64,000 nt of DNA from GCA-2730975 sp937893275 (GTDB lineage Bacteria; Verrucomicrobiota; Verrucomicrobiia; Opitutales; Seribacteraceae). Made by a program: the position numbers and the translations under genes. Below the pieces are notes generated by a model. It was not told the DNA's origin. It was given only the letters and a program-made list of their open reading frames with translations, and did not search any database. This document shows positions 1 through 8,944 of this stretch, piece after piece. The first letter of the stretch is position 1. Each line of letters opens with the position of its first letter. The stretch covers positions 1-64,000 of the forward strand of contig CAXAHJ010000002.1 of assembly GCA_963968595.1 (NCBI GenBank). Reading direction: 5' to 3'.

Positions 1-3000
1 CGCGGCATCGAAATTAGCGTCGGTGACGGCGACGGGTTCGGGCGGCGCCATCGCGTACAGCTCCGCCACTTCGTCCCCGGATAGGGAGCGATTCCAGATG
101 CGGAGGTCGTCGATCAGGCCGTCGAAGAAGGTGTCCTCCCCGTTGCGACTGCCGACGTGCATGACGTTGGCCGCGTCGCTGAGGAATGCTCCCGAGGCGT
201 TTCCGCGGCTAGTCGTCACGTCCTGAGCGTCCAAATAGAGCGTGGATTCTGAGCCTTCCGAGCCGCCATCCCAAGTAAGGGTGAGCAATCGCCACTCGTT
301 TGCGGCGAAGGTGTTGGCTTGCGCGCTCAGGTGGTTCGATCCGGCATAATCCCGGAACCAACCGAACTGATTTTGCTCGATGCCGAAACGCCAATAGCCG
401 GTGGAGGTGGAACGCTTGGAGATGACGTAACCATAGCCCCTGCGCTTGACCCAAGCGCTGATGGTGAGGGGACGAACGTCGTCCGGGATCGGGCCCTGCC
501 CTAGGCGGACGGAATCGTTCACGCCGTCGAAGTTCAGGGCTCCCCCCAATCGGCCCGCGACCCAGATTGTGGAGTTCGCGTCGTATCCGAGGAGAGTACC
601 GTTCAAATCGTTGCCGGAAGCGTCGGAGGCGTTGCCGTCGAAGGGATAGTAGGCGACGAGCTTGTAGTTCAGGCCGGGGAAGTCGGGGGTGCTTTCGTTG
701 TCGTCTCCGTTGGAACCGGCGGAGTACTCCTCCCAGTCGCCGAAACCGTCGCCGTCGTTGTCGCCGTGCCCCGCGATGTTGACGTCCACGTTGGTCAGGT
801 TGCCGTCGACTTGCAGGAGGTTGAAGGAGTTCGTGGTTCCGTTCCAGTCGCCGTGGTGGGCGTAGGGTTCGCCGACCTGCCACTGTGCGTCGAGGTTGCC
901 GTTGCCGTTGCCGTCCCGGAAGGCCTTTACGTCATAGGCTTTGCCTTTGGGAAGCTGCATGGAGTAGAGACCGGGGCCGTTGGGTAGGGTGAGCTCGCGT
1001 ACCTTGGTACCGTTTTCGTCGAATGCCCAGACCACCACGGGACCCGGGACGGGGCCTTCGTAATGGATGGTTCCCGACAAGGTGGCGTTGGTCTCAACCG
1101 GTGGCGGAGGAGCCGATTGGAAAAGGGTTTCTATTTCAGAGGGTGAGAGGACGCGGTCCCACAGGCGGTAGTCGTCCAAGCTTCCCTTAAAGTAGGAGGA
1201 GTCGCCTTGGGGGCGGTTGCCGATGGTGAAGAGGTTGGATGCGTCGGAAGCAGGTGTGCCGCTACCGTTTACTCGGGTCGGTGCGGCGACCTGGGCGCCG
1301 TTGACGTACAAGTTCGAGTGTTCACTCGTGGCTTGGCCGTTCCAGGTGAAGGCTAGGTGGGTCCATTGGTCGAGGACGGGAGTACCTCCTCCGGTGTAAG
1401 ATGGGTCGTCGCCGGAAAACTGCCGCACCCAAGTAAGATTGTCATTGCCCGAGTTGAGACGCCAGTAACCGGTGGTCGTGGAACGCTTGGCCAGAATATA
1501 GCCGCCGTCGGGGTCGTTTTCCCGCAAAACCCAACCGGCGAAGGTCATGGGGTATAGATCGTCGAGGGCGGTGGCCCCAGGGAAGGAAACGTAGTCGTTC
1601 GTCCCGTCGAATTTCAGGGCGCCGCCGATCCTGCCTGTCTTCCAGTGGGCGTTGGAGAGGGCGTCGAAGCCATTGAGCGTCCCGTTGACGTCGTTGCCCG
1701 AGGCATCGTGCAGCACCGAACCATTCGTTTCGTCGAAGGTCCAGTGAGCGACGAGACCGAAATCCAAGCCGGGGGTTGAATTTGCATCGTATGGATTGGT
1801 GCCCGCCTGCTCTTCGTGGAGGTCGAGGAAGCCGTCCTCGTCGGAATCGCGATCCACGAGAGGTACAATAAAGTCGTTTCGGGAGGCGTTTACCTCGATG
1901 GGGTCGTGTGCATGGTGAGCCCAAGGGTCGCCGTTGTTTGGCCAACCGTCACCGTTTGCGTCGCGGAAGGCCTTTACGTCGTATTTCAGGCCGCTGAGCA
2001 CGGGAAAACTGTAAACGCCGGGAGCGGCCATTTCCAGCTCCTTAAGGCGAGTTCCGTTCTCGTCGTTGAGCCAGATCCGGAAGGGGCCGGAATCGACAAT
2101 TCCGGAGTAGGTTACCTGTCCGCCTAGATCGACGACGTCCAGACCTCCCTCGTACACCCCGATGTCCGGTGCAGTATCCTGATTGCGAGGCAATCCGTGG
2201 AGGTCCATAGGCATGATACCTGCGGAAAGAGGGTTGCCTGCGTTGATGAGAGGGGAACCGTTGCGCAAACGATAATCGAATCGTTCGGGGTCGAAGAAGA
2301 ATTCATCGGCGGAAGCGGTGTCGTTCACTTCCTTGACCATAGTGTGGTTGAAGTCGACGTAGCTCGAGCTATCCTTGTAGAGGCTTTTGGAAGTGGTGGC
2401 GTTGTTGTCCCAGATGATGGAGTTGGCCATGGAAACGATTGCTCCGCTTCCCAAGTAAAGACCGCCGCCAGTCGTTGCGTTGTTGTCGACTATCGTGGAA
2501 TGAATGACGGATGCGTTGCTGTCCCAAGCTACCAAGGCGCCTCCCTTATTCGCCTGGTTCTTCACCATGAGAACATTGTATAGGGCGACCGAGCTTCCCA
2601 TGCTGAGCTTTACGGCGCCACCCCATTCGGCGTAGTTCCCGATGAATATGCAGGAAAAGATTGCCGGTGAGCCGCCATTATAGACGCAAAGTCCGCCGCC
2701 GCCGCTGTTGACACCATAGGATACATTACCGTAAAAATAAAGGAAGCTCAGTCTGGGGCTGCCGTTGTCGGCCAGTACGCCTGCCCCGCGCTTGCCCCAT
2801 TCGCCGGGTCCGGTTGCTCGACCGTGCTCGATTCTGAAGTTGGACAGGACTGCCGTGCGGTCTACGCCGGATGCCGTCACCACATGGTAGACGTTGTCGT
2901 CGTGCCAATTTTGCGTTCCGACGTCACCTGTAAGCACGCTGGCCCATTCGTTTTCTCCAGTTCGATCGTCGGGGGTCGACTCGTTGCCCATGAATCCACC

Positions 3001-6000
3001 TATAATTTCCACTCGGTTCTTCAACTGAAAGGTGGAGGATCTGTCGTTCGCGGTTTGTCCGGTGCCTCGGTCAGGGCGATAAACGCCCTCGGCCACCCAG
3101 ATTTCCGTGCGGACGCTGCCGTTGGCCTCGGCCAGGGCGGATTGCAAGCTTACATAGGCGTTTGGCCATGAGGTGCCGGAGTCGTTGCCGCTGGCGTTGT
3201 CGTCGACATAGATCACCTTGCCCACAGGGGGAAGGGAAAAAGCGCTGAGGGGATTGCTGGACGCGGCGATTTCCTCGACGTCGGGGTAGCCATCGTTGTC
3301 GTCGTCGGGGTCGAGATGGTTTTCGATGCCGTCCCCGTCCATGTCCTCGATGACATTGGTCACCGTGACGGCGAAGACTTTCTCGAGGCTGGCGTTTTGC
3401 TCGTTGGTTGCGCTGACGCGGATGCTGAGGGTGGCGTTTGCCTCGTGGTCGAGGGAGACGGCGGTTTTCAGGGTTCCATTGGCGTCGATCGTGAAAAGAT
3501 GGTTGTGGATGGAGCCGTTGCCGTCGGCTAGAGAGAAGACATGGGAGGCCTCCGGCAAGTCGTGAACTTGAAAGCTTGGCATGCCGACGTCCCCGTCGCC
3601 ATCCACCCAGTAGGGCGCTGTGCCGCTACTCGAACCGGATGAGCCATTGGGGTCTTCGAGAATTGTCGCCCCTTGGAAGACGACTTTCCAATAACCCCAA
3701 GCATTTCCTGAGTTGGCGATAAGTTTAAGTTGCGTCGGTTTGGCCGAAGTGGTGAAGGTCTTGGTCTTTTCCTCCCCCTTTTCTGATGCTGAGAAAAAGG
3801 ATTCGGATGAGGTCCAGGCCCCGTTTACGCGAAATGAGATCGAGACACCCCCGCTGGTTTCAGCTGTATCGGCATTGGAGGTATGGGCGGATACGGTGAA
3901 CGGAAAGGAGTTGGGCGCATTTGAGTCGGTAGCGTTGAACTCGCCGACTACGGTTCCCGCAGGAAGGTTTTCAGCAACGCTTGAAGCCGACAAGACCAAG
4001 GCCGTTGGTGGGTGGTTTGGAGGAGTCGGGCTCTTGAGGGTGGGGTAACTATCATTCACTAAATTCCAAATGCCGGTTGACCAACCGGCACTGATGAAGG
4101 TCGTCGCAGTCTTCATCTCGGAGGTGTTGTTGCCATCCTCATCTCCAGCACTTGACGCCTGGCCACTCGTCTCCGTGTCCCAGAAGGAGTTCTCCACTCT
4201 AAGCCCATAATCTTTACCTACAAGCCCCCCTACGTTGCCTGCGCTGTTCCCATCATAGATCAGCCCCGTACTGTAGCTGTTCGTTATCACCGTGTTGATT
4301 TCACCACTGGCATAAGCAGCGCCGACCAAGCCAGCCTGGAACCATGTGGCCGAACTTGAACCAGTCGATTTGACGTTCGCCGTGTTGTAGCAGTTGCTTA
4401 CCGAGGCACCATAAGACTGCCCGAGGAGACCCCCGAGCATCCAGTCCGTTGAAGTTACACTACCCGTAACGTAGCAACGCTTTATCGCAGAGGTGTACGC
4501 TCTGCCCGCAAGACCTCCCACGGATTTCTGGCCATTTATGCTAATGTTAGTGAGTCCCAAGTTCATAATCACCGCATTCGACGTTTGACCAAACATGCCC
4601 ACGGCATCCGTTGTCGGGAGATTGATCGTCAATCCGTCTATCACGTGACCTTTACCATCATAGGTCCCGGTAAAACTAGGTGACCCGCCAATGGGCGCAA
4701 TCCCTGCGCCTCCATTCCATCCGGCAGTCGCCGATGCATTAATGTCCGCCGTCTGCGCAAAGAACTTTCCATTCCACGCTCCACTCGTCTGGGACAACCA
4801 GTTCAGGTTGTCAATTGTAGCTATCAAATAGGGATCCGACTCCGTACCCGTGCCCTGTGGAGCCACCGGACTTGGATCCTGCAATATACTCCCCCCGGTG
4901 GACGGATTTAAAGCAACCTCGTTGCCGGCCAGATCCGTTCCCGAAGACAAGGTCCAGTTCTGCTGCCCTCCCACGCCCGGGGTAACTGTCCATGCGTGGG
5001 TGTACGAGGTCGCGCTCACTCTTGTCATGTTCTGATCCTGAACGCCGACGACACCACTGCCTGAAATCCGCATCGCCTGCGAATCGGCTATGGGCTCATC
5101 AAAAGTTGCCGTGATGGTCACAACGTCGCCTCCCTTTACAGAGGTCGCCGCTGTCCCCGAAACAGTGTATGAAAATGCCGCCGTCGGTGGGGTGACGTCG
5201 TTGGTATAGTTAAACTGGGTCGCACCCAACGGACTGTTTGGGTTGGTGGCGGTAACCGTAATGACCGCAGTTCCTTCCCCGGCATGGGTAACCGTCAACG
5301 TGGCTGTCGTTTCATTTCCATTTGTCGATGTTCCCGCCACAGACACCGTCGCCACGTTGGTATTAGATGAAGTGGCCGCAATCACGGTATTCCCTCCATC
5401 TGAATCCGTTGCCGTAATCGTTATCGACTGATTATGCTCGAGCCTGGTGAGAATGTCCGAAACAGAGGAAATAACAGTCGGCAAATCATAGACAACCGCA
5501 TTCCCGTTTTCCCAGCTAAAGAACGGGTACCCACCATTGAGAACACCATTCCCATTATCCATCTCCCACACGTCATCCGCGCCATTTGCCGTCTCAAGGA
5601 CGAAATCCCAACCCATGTAAAGATTTGCCGCCTTCATCTGCGATGTGCTTTTGCCCTGACCACCTGCGCTAGTCGCCTGGCCGCTAGTCGCCGTATTCCA
5701 GAACGAATTCTCTATCACAAGGCCATAATCCTTGCCCACAAGCCCTCCCACGTTGCCGGCGCTGTTCCCATCATAGACCAGGCCCGTGCTGTAACTGTTT
5801 TTTATCACCGTGTTGATTCCACCGCTTGCATAAGCAGCACCCACCAAGCCCGCTTGAAACCAGGTATTGGAACTTGAACCTATCGATTTCACGTTCGCCG
5901 TGTTGTAGCAGTTGCTGATGATCGAGCCATAAGATTGCCCCACGATACCCGCAACCATCCAACCCGTTGAGGTAACGGTGCCCGTTACGTAACAACCCGT

Positions 6001-7350
6001 TATCGTCGAAGTATACGCCCTGCCCACAAGCCCCCCCACGGATTTCTTGCCCTGTACGTTTACGTTCTTAAGCCCAAGATTCTTAATCACCGCATTCGAC
6101 GTCTGGCCAAACATGCCAACGGAATCCGTTGACGAACGATTTATCGTCAATCCTTCTATCAGGTGGCCACCACCATCATAAGCGCCGCTGAAACTAGGGC
6201 CAATGGTTGCCATTCCTGCCCCATTGTTCAGCAAGGCCGTCCCCGATGCATCTATATTCGACGTCTGCAAGAAGTACTTGCTCCACACACTGCTCGTCTG
6301 CGACAACCAGTACAGGTTGCCAACTGTAGCTATCAAATACGGATCAGCCTCCGTACCCGCGCCAGACGGAGTTTCCACTACCGGGACCTCGATAACGTCG
6401 GTCACGTTTATCACGAAAGCTTTCTCGAAGGTGGTGTTGTGTTCGTCGGAAGCTTTCACCCGAATGCTGAGAGTGGCGTTGGACTCGTGATCGAGGGTCG
6501 CGGCGGTCTTCAGCGTTCCGTTTGCCTCGACGGTAAAGAGATGGTTGTGGGTGGAACCTTCGCCGGCAACGAGGGAGAAGACATGAACGTCACCCTCGTT
6601 GTGGTCGGTGGCGTTGAACTCGCCTACGAAGGTGCCGGGGGCTTCGTTCTCGGCGATGGTCGAATTTGTCAACTGGATGTCGGTGGGGGAGACATTGGAG
6701 TTGCTCTCAATATCTTGGGTGTCGAGAACGAAGCCGCCTGAATCGGCGAATCCCGTATTGGCGAGGTCTACGCCCGAACCCGTGCCATCTTGCGTATTGA
6801 GGGTGAAGCCGCCCGAATCGGCGAACCCGATATTTTCCCCACCATTGTTGCCTCCGGTATCGAGCTCGAAGCCGCCCGAATCGGCGAATCCCGAGTTTTC
6901 ACCTAGTTGAGGATTCGTGGTATCGAGAGAGAAACCAGCTGAATCGGTAAAACCCGATTGGTTGGAATCAGCTGAGGTGGCACTTCCGTTCGAAGTGTCG
7001 AGGGTGAAACCACCCGAATCGGCAAAGTCGGTTTGGTTGAGGTCGATCGGCGGAGCTGCTCCGTCGCCTTGGGTGTTAAGTGTAAACCCACCCGAATCGT
7101 CGTTTCCGATCGTTCCCGTGCCGTCGTCTCCTCCCGTATCCAAGGCAAAGCCGCCCGAATCGGCGAAACCGATATTGACGACGTCTTGGGTATCCAGAAC
7201 GAATCCTCCGGAATCCGCGAATCCGGTCTGGTTGCCGTCGGAATTTCCGAATGCTTGTACGGCGGCGAAGCAACAGGCAAGCAAATGCGCGAATGCGGCG
7301 CGACTCCTCCAAGAGCGCGGCAATCGAGCTAATTTGCTCTGCCTTTTCAT
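1..7350 (-). CDS. Giant secreted modular surface protein (cadherin/GLUG/beta-helix/LamG), 3' end outside window
   Basis: The frame starting at ATG 7350 has no stop down to base 1, so at least 2450 codons are present and the C-terminus is missing. Residues 1-35 are basic then hydrophobic (AAFAHLLACCFAAVQAFG), like a signal peptide. Next come eight FADSGGF-type repeats (about 37-217), a cadherin-like domain (210-320), a GLUG block (327-585), two Ig-like domains (617-823), a second GLUG block (830-1092), a second cadherin-like domain split by an insert (1107-1337), a beta-helix region opening with VIYVDDNASG (1373-1733), and two copies of a module made of a linker, a DxDxDG calcium-type loop and a LamG domain. 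A third module seems to start at the edge. It lies 43 bp after the SUMF1-fold gene, so probably one operon. Likely role: surface adhesion or polysaccharide binding (inference). No clear ribosome binding site. Confidence 0.88.
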   Translation of the reverse strand, partial: MKRQSKLARLPRSWRSRAAFAHLLACCFAAVQAFGNSDGNQTGFADSGGFVLDTQDVVNIGFADSGGFALDTGGDDGTGTIGNDDSGGFTLNTQGDGAAPPIDLNQTDFADSGGFTLDTSNGSATSADSNQSGFTDSAGFSLDTTNPQLGENSGFADSGGFELDTGGNNGGENIGFADSGGFTLNTQDGTGSGVDLANTGFADSGGFVLDTQDIESNSNVSPTDIQLTNSTIAENEAPGTFVGEFNATDHNEGDVHVFSLVAGEGSTHNHLFTVEANGTLKTAATLDHESNATLSIRVKASDEHNTTFEKAFVINVTDVIEVPVVETPSGAGTEADPYLIATVGNLYWLSQTSSVWSKYFLQTSNIDASGTALLNNGAGMATIGPSFSGAYDGGGHLIEGLTINRSSTDSVGMFGQTSNAVIKNLGLKNVNVQGKKSVGGLVGRAYTSTITGCYVTGTVTSTGWMVAGIVGQSYGSIISNCYNTANVKSIGSSSNTWFQAGLVGAAYASGGINTVIKNSYSTGLVYDGNSAGNVGGLVGKDYGLVIENSFWNTATSGQATSAGGQGKSTSQMKAANLYMGWDFVLETANGADDVWEMDNGNGVLNGGYPFFSWENGNAVVYDLPTVISSVSDILTRLEHNQSITITATDSDGGNTVIAATSSNTNVATVSVAGTSTNGNETTATLTVTHAGEGTAVITVTATNPNSPLGATQFNYTNDVTPPTAAFSYTVSGTAATSVKGGDVVTITATFDEPIADSQAMRISGSGVVGVQDQNMTRVSATSYTHAWTVTPGVGGQQNWTLSSGTDLAGNEVALNPSTGGSILQDPSPVAPQGTGTESDPYLIATIDNLNWLSQTSGAWNGKFFAQTADINASATAGWNGGAGIAPIGGSPSFTGTYDGKGHVIDGLTINLPTTDAVGMFGQTSNAVIMNLGLTNISINGQKSVGGLAGRAYTSAIKRCYVTGSVTSTDWMLGGLLGQSYGASVSNCYNTANVKSTGSSSATWFQAGLVGAAYASGEINTVITNSYSTGLIYDGNSAGNVGGLVGKDYGLRVENSFWDTETSGQASSAGDEDGNNTSEMKTATTFISAGWSTGIWNLVNDSYPTLKSPTPPNHPPTALVLSASSVAENLPAGTVVGEFNATDSNAPNSFPFTVSAHTSNADTAETSGGVSISFRVNGAWTSSESFFSASEKGEEKTKTFTTSAKPTQLKLIANSGNAWGYWKVVFQGATILEDPNGSSGSSSGTAPYWVDGDGDVGMPSFQVHDLPEASHVFSLADGNGSIHNHLFTIDANGTLKTAVSLDHEANATLSIRVSATNEQNASLEKVFAVTVTNVIEDMDGDGIENHLDPDDDNDGYPDVEEIAASSNPLSAFSLPPVGKVIYVDDNASGNDSGTSWPNAYVSLQSALAEANGSVRTEIWVAEGVYRPDRGTGQTANDRSSTFQLKNRVEIIGGFMGNESTPDDRTGENEWASVLTGDVGTQNWHDDNVYHVVTASGVDRTAVLSNFRIEHGRATGPGEWGKRGAGVLADNGSPRLSFLYFYGNVSYGVNSGGGGLCVYNGGSPAIFSCIFIGNYAEWGGAVKLSMGSSVALYNVLMVKNQANKGGALVAWDSNASVIHSTIVDNNATTGGGLYLGSGAIVSMANSIIWDNNATTSKSLYKDSSSYVDFNHTMVKEVNDTASADEFFFDPERFDYRLRNGSPLINAGNPLSAGIMPMDLHGLPRNQDTAPDIGVYEGGLDVVDLGGQVTYSGIVDSGPFRIWLNDENGTRLKELEMAAPGVYSFPVLSGLKYDVKAFRDANGDGWPNNGDPWAHHAHDPIEVNASRNDFIVPLVDRDSDEDGFLDLHEEQAGTNPYDANSTPGLDFGLVAHWTFDETNGSVLHDASGNDVNGTLNGFDALSNAHWKTGRIGGALKFDGTNDYVSFPGATALDDLYPMTFAGWVLRENDPDGGYILAKRSTTTGYWRLNSGNDNLTWVRQFSGDDPSYTGGGTPVLDQWTHLAFTWNGQATSEHSNLYVNGAQVAAPTRVNGSGTPASDASNLFTIGNRPQGDSSYFKGSLDDYRLWDRVLSPSEIETLFQSAPPPPVETNATLSGTIHYEGPVPGPVVVWAFDENGTKVRELTLPNGPGLYSMQLPKGKAYDVKAFRDGNGNGNLDAQWQVGEPYAHHGDWNGTTNSFNLLQVDGNLTNVDVNIAGHGDNDGDGFGDWEEYSAGSNGDDNESTPDFPGLNYKLVAYYPFDGNASDASGNDLNGTLLGYDANSTIWVAGRLGGALNFDGVNDSVRLGQGPIPDDVRPLTISAWVKRRGYGYVISKRSTSTGYWRFGIEQNQFGWFRDYAGSNHLSAQANTFAANEWRLLTLTWDGGSEGSESTLYLDAQDVTTSRGNASGAFLSDAANVMHVGSRNGEDTFFDGLIDDLRIWNRSLSGDEVAELYAMAPPEPVAVTDANFDAA
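60..2135 (-). repeat. Tandem linker/calcium-loop/LamG modules, two copies of about 1.05 kb
   Basis: Two successive modules have the same order: a beta-rich linker ending in YDVKAFRD, then a PWAHH or PYAHH motif, then an acidic DxDxDG loop (DRDSDEDGFLD or DNDGDGFGD), then a LamG-like domain starting with VAHWTFDE or VAYYPFDG and containing GRIGGAL.FDG. They lie at about 1100-2135 and 60-1100. The sequence at the window edge resembles the start of a third unit. Confidence 0.75.
4075..4860 (-). repeat. GLUG block, copy B (duplicate of 5595-6370)
   Basis: Second copy of the GLUG-motif block inside the giant protein. It shares DPYLIAT, GMFGQTSNAVI, SVGGL.GRAYTS and NVGGLVGKDYG with copy A, and the DNA is clearly similar. 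Each copy is associated with a cadherin-like domain, which suggests that a larger unit was duplicated. Confidence 0.85.
5595..6370 (-). repeat. GLUG block, copy A (duplicate of 4075-4860)
   Basis: This encodes a run of GLUG-type motifs (VGGLVG, MFGQTSN, NCYNTANVKS). It is a diverged direct duplicate of the block at 4075-4860, about 1.5 kb away, and matches it at both protein and DNA level. For example, the stretch around 5735-5820 closely resembles 4220-4310. Both copies open with DPYLIAT..NL.WLSQT and end near an ENSFW motif. Confidence 0.85.
6700..7240 (-). repeat. Eight in-frame FADSGGF.LDT repeats near the N-terminus of the giant protein
   Basis: Eight degenerate units of about 19-25 residues follow the signal peptide. 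The core is GFADSGGFxLDT, with variants such as NDDSGGFTLNT and FTDSAGFSLDT, joined by short Gly/Asn/Asp-rich spacers. The start of each unit (NQTG, ENIG, ANTG) is also similar. The units sit before the first cadherin-like domain. No function can be assigned from sequence. Confidence 0.85.
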
Positions 7351-7393
7351 CGACATGCCAAGTGAATCGAGCGGAAGCTATGCAACAGGTTGC

Positions 7394-8944
7394 TTAGTCG
7401 TATATTACGCAGCGAAAACCAATGGCGGGAGAGGTATCGCTTGCGGGACCTCTCAGATCTAATCCAAACAGGTTTGTAGGGGCTTGACCGCTTGGGTTGG
7501 TAAATGCTCGAATAGCACCCCCATCTCCCGCGTCGGCAAAATCTAGTCCGAGGTATGAACCTCCATAGACATATGAAAAGACTTGAGAAGTTCCGCCAAC
7601 AGTTTCTTCCCATGCGGCTTCCGTAAATTCGGCGACGTTGCCGATGAGGTCCTTAAGTCCGTAACCGTTGGCTTGGCGGTTGCTTGCGGGGGTTGGCTTG
7701 GTGGGTGTGTTGGCAGGGTCATTGGGATTACCTGCCAAAGCATAATCGGAGAACTGACCGTATTCAGGCGCTCCGAAACCGGGAGGGTTTTCGTCACCCC
7801 AAGGCCATTTCTTTTTGTGATTTCCACCGGTCGCCAATTTATGAAAAACAGCTCCAGAAGGAAGTCGGTATCCGCTTGCGTTTTCCTTAACGGGTGAACC
7901 CGAAATCGAAGGTGCATTAAAAGGGGCTCCGGGAGCTTGCAGTTGCGTTCCGAAACCTGCTATATTAGCACCGGCTCTAAAGACTATGGATAAACCTTCG
8001 TCGAATAGGCCGTTGCCGTTAACATCTACGTATTCTTGGGGTTCGTAAGTGCCGTTTTGTGGGGGGTTGTCGGTAAAGGGCTCTCCTTGGTCCCATTTGC
8101 CGTTCCCGTTGGTATCCTGATTCAGGGCAGGATCATGCGGATCGAAAACATCCGTTCCGGCGGTAATGTTTCCATCGCCATTCAAGTCACCGATTTCCTC
8201 GGTGGCGTCGATATAGTAGGCGGGTTCCAACCCGTCCATCTCGGAGCGGGCGTTACACCATTTGAGAGCTTCCCAAAAGGTGATGCCAGTCCTCGGTTCG
8301 TCATCCACGGCATTAGCGGGAGCATCGGGCAATCCCGGATAACCGTTGCTTCGTGCCCAATCGGCGATAACGTTCCACTTCGCGTTGGTGATTTCTTCGG
8401 GATCGACCTTCACTTTAGTAAACATAATTTCTCCAGTTGCATCATTTTTGTTAATGCCGGGTAGACTGTTGAAATCATTGGCTCCATTCGGCACCCAAAA
8501 GACATCCCATGGAATTGTAACCAGCGATTCGTCGGCGTGAGCGCCGCCATTACCACCGGCACCTGCATTGCCCGAACCGGAAAATCCCGAGGGTTGATCG
8601 CCATAAGTGGCTATAACGCGAATTTTTCCGTGAGCGGTGAATTGTTGATTCCAGTCGGATTCCGCATTCCACTCGACGGCTTTGTTGTTGCCGGCGGTTA
8701 CGTTGGAATCGACGTGACCCGATACGTCCACGCAGCGAACGGGGAAGGTCAAGCCGTTGTCGGGGCTGAACCAGAGTTCCACGAACGCTTTTTGACCGGC
8801 GTCCAAGGTTAGGTTGTAAGTTACGTCGACGATTTTCGTATTCGCTCGCTGGCTTGCCGTTATACCCGATACGACGGGTGGCGCGGCGGATGCCGAATAA
8901 GCGAATGAACAAACCATCGACAAGAGGAGGAGTCTTGTTTTCAT
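7394..8944 (-). CDS. Secreted SUMF1 (FGE-sulfatase fold) protein with calcium-loop insert
   Basis: 516 residues. The signal peptide (MKTRLLLLSMVCSFAYSASA) is followed by a beta-sandwich-like region (about 24-118) common in PVC-group SUMF1 proteins. The SUMF1/C-type-lectin-like domain runs from about 142 to the end, with FWEALKWCNARS, GNVAEFTEA, GGSYLG and the terminal GFRC. The cysteine pair used by genuine formylglycine-generating enzyme is not visible near the C-terminus, so catalysis is doubtful. An insert at about 250-318 carries three acidic loops of EF-hand or dockerin type (DLNGDGNI, DTNGNGKWD, DVNGNGLFD). The giant protein follows 43 bp downstream in the same direction, which suggests co-expression. 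No clear ribosome binding site precedes the ATG. Confidence 0.85.
   Translation of the reverse strand: MKTRLLLLSMVCSFAYSASAAPPVVSGITASQRANTKIVDVTYNLTLDAGQKAFVELWFSPDNGLTFPVRCVDVSGHVDSNVTAGNNKAVEWNAESDWNQQFTAHGKIRVIATYGDQPSGFSGSGNAGAGGNGGAHADESLVTIPWDVFWVPNGANDFNSLPGINKNDATGEIMFTKVKVDPEEITNAKWNVIADWARSNGYPGLPDAPANAVDDEPRTGITFWEALKWCNARSEMDGLEPAYYIDATEEIGDLNGDGNITAGTDVFDPHDPALNQDTNGNGKWDQGEPFTDNPPQNGTYEPQEYVDVNGNGLFDEGLSIVFRAGANIAGFGTQLQAPGAPFNAPSISGSPVKENASGYRLPSGAVFHKLATGGNHKKKWPWGDENPPGFGAPEYGQFSDYALAGNPNDPANTPTKPTPASNRQANGYGLKDLIGNVAEFTEAAWEETVGGTSQVFSYVYGGSYLGLDFADAGDGGAIRAFTNPSGQAPTNLFGLDLRGPASDTSPAIGFRCVIYD

Noticed and set aside
209..883. 224-codon minus-strand open frame rich in Arg
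   Set aside because: Out of frame with the giant protein; composition typical of a shadow frame.
6700..7240. Regularly spaced repeats resembling a CRISPR array
   Set aside because: The repeats are in frame within a coding sequence and vary in spacing and sequence; they encode FADSGGF units.
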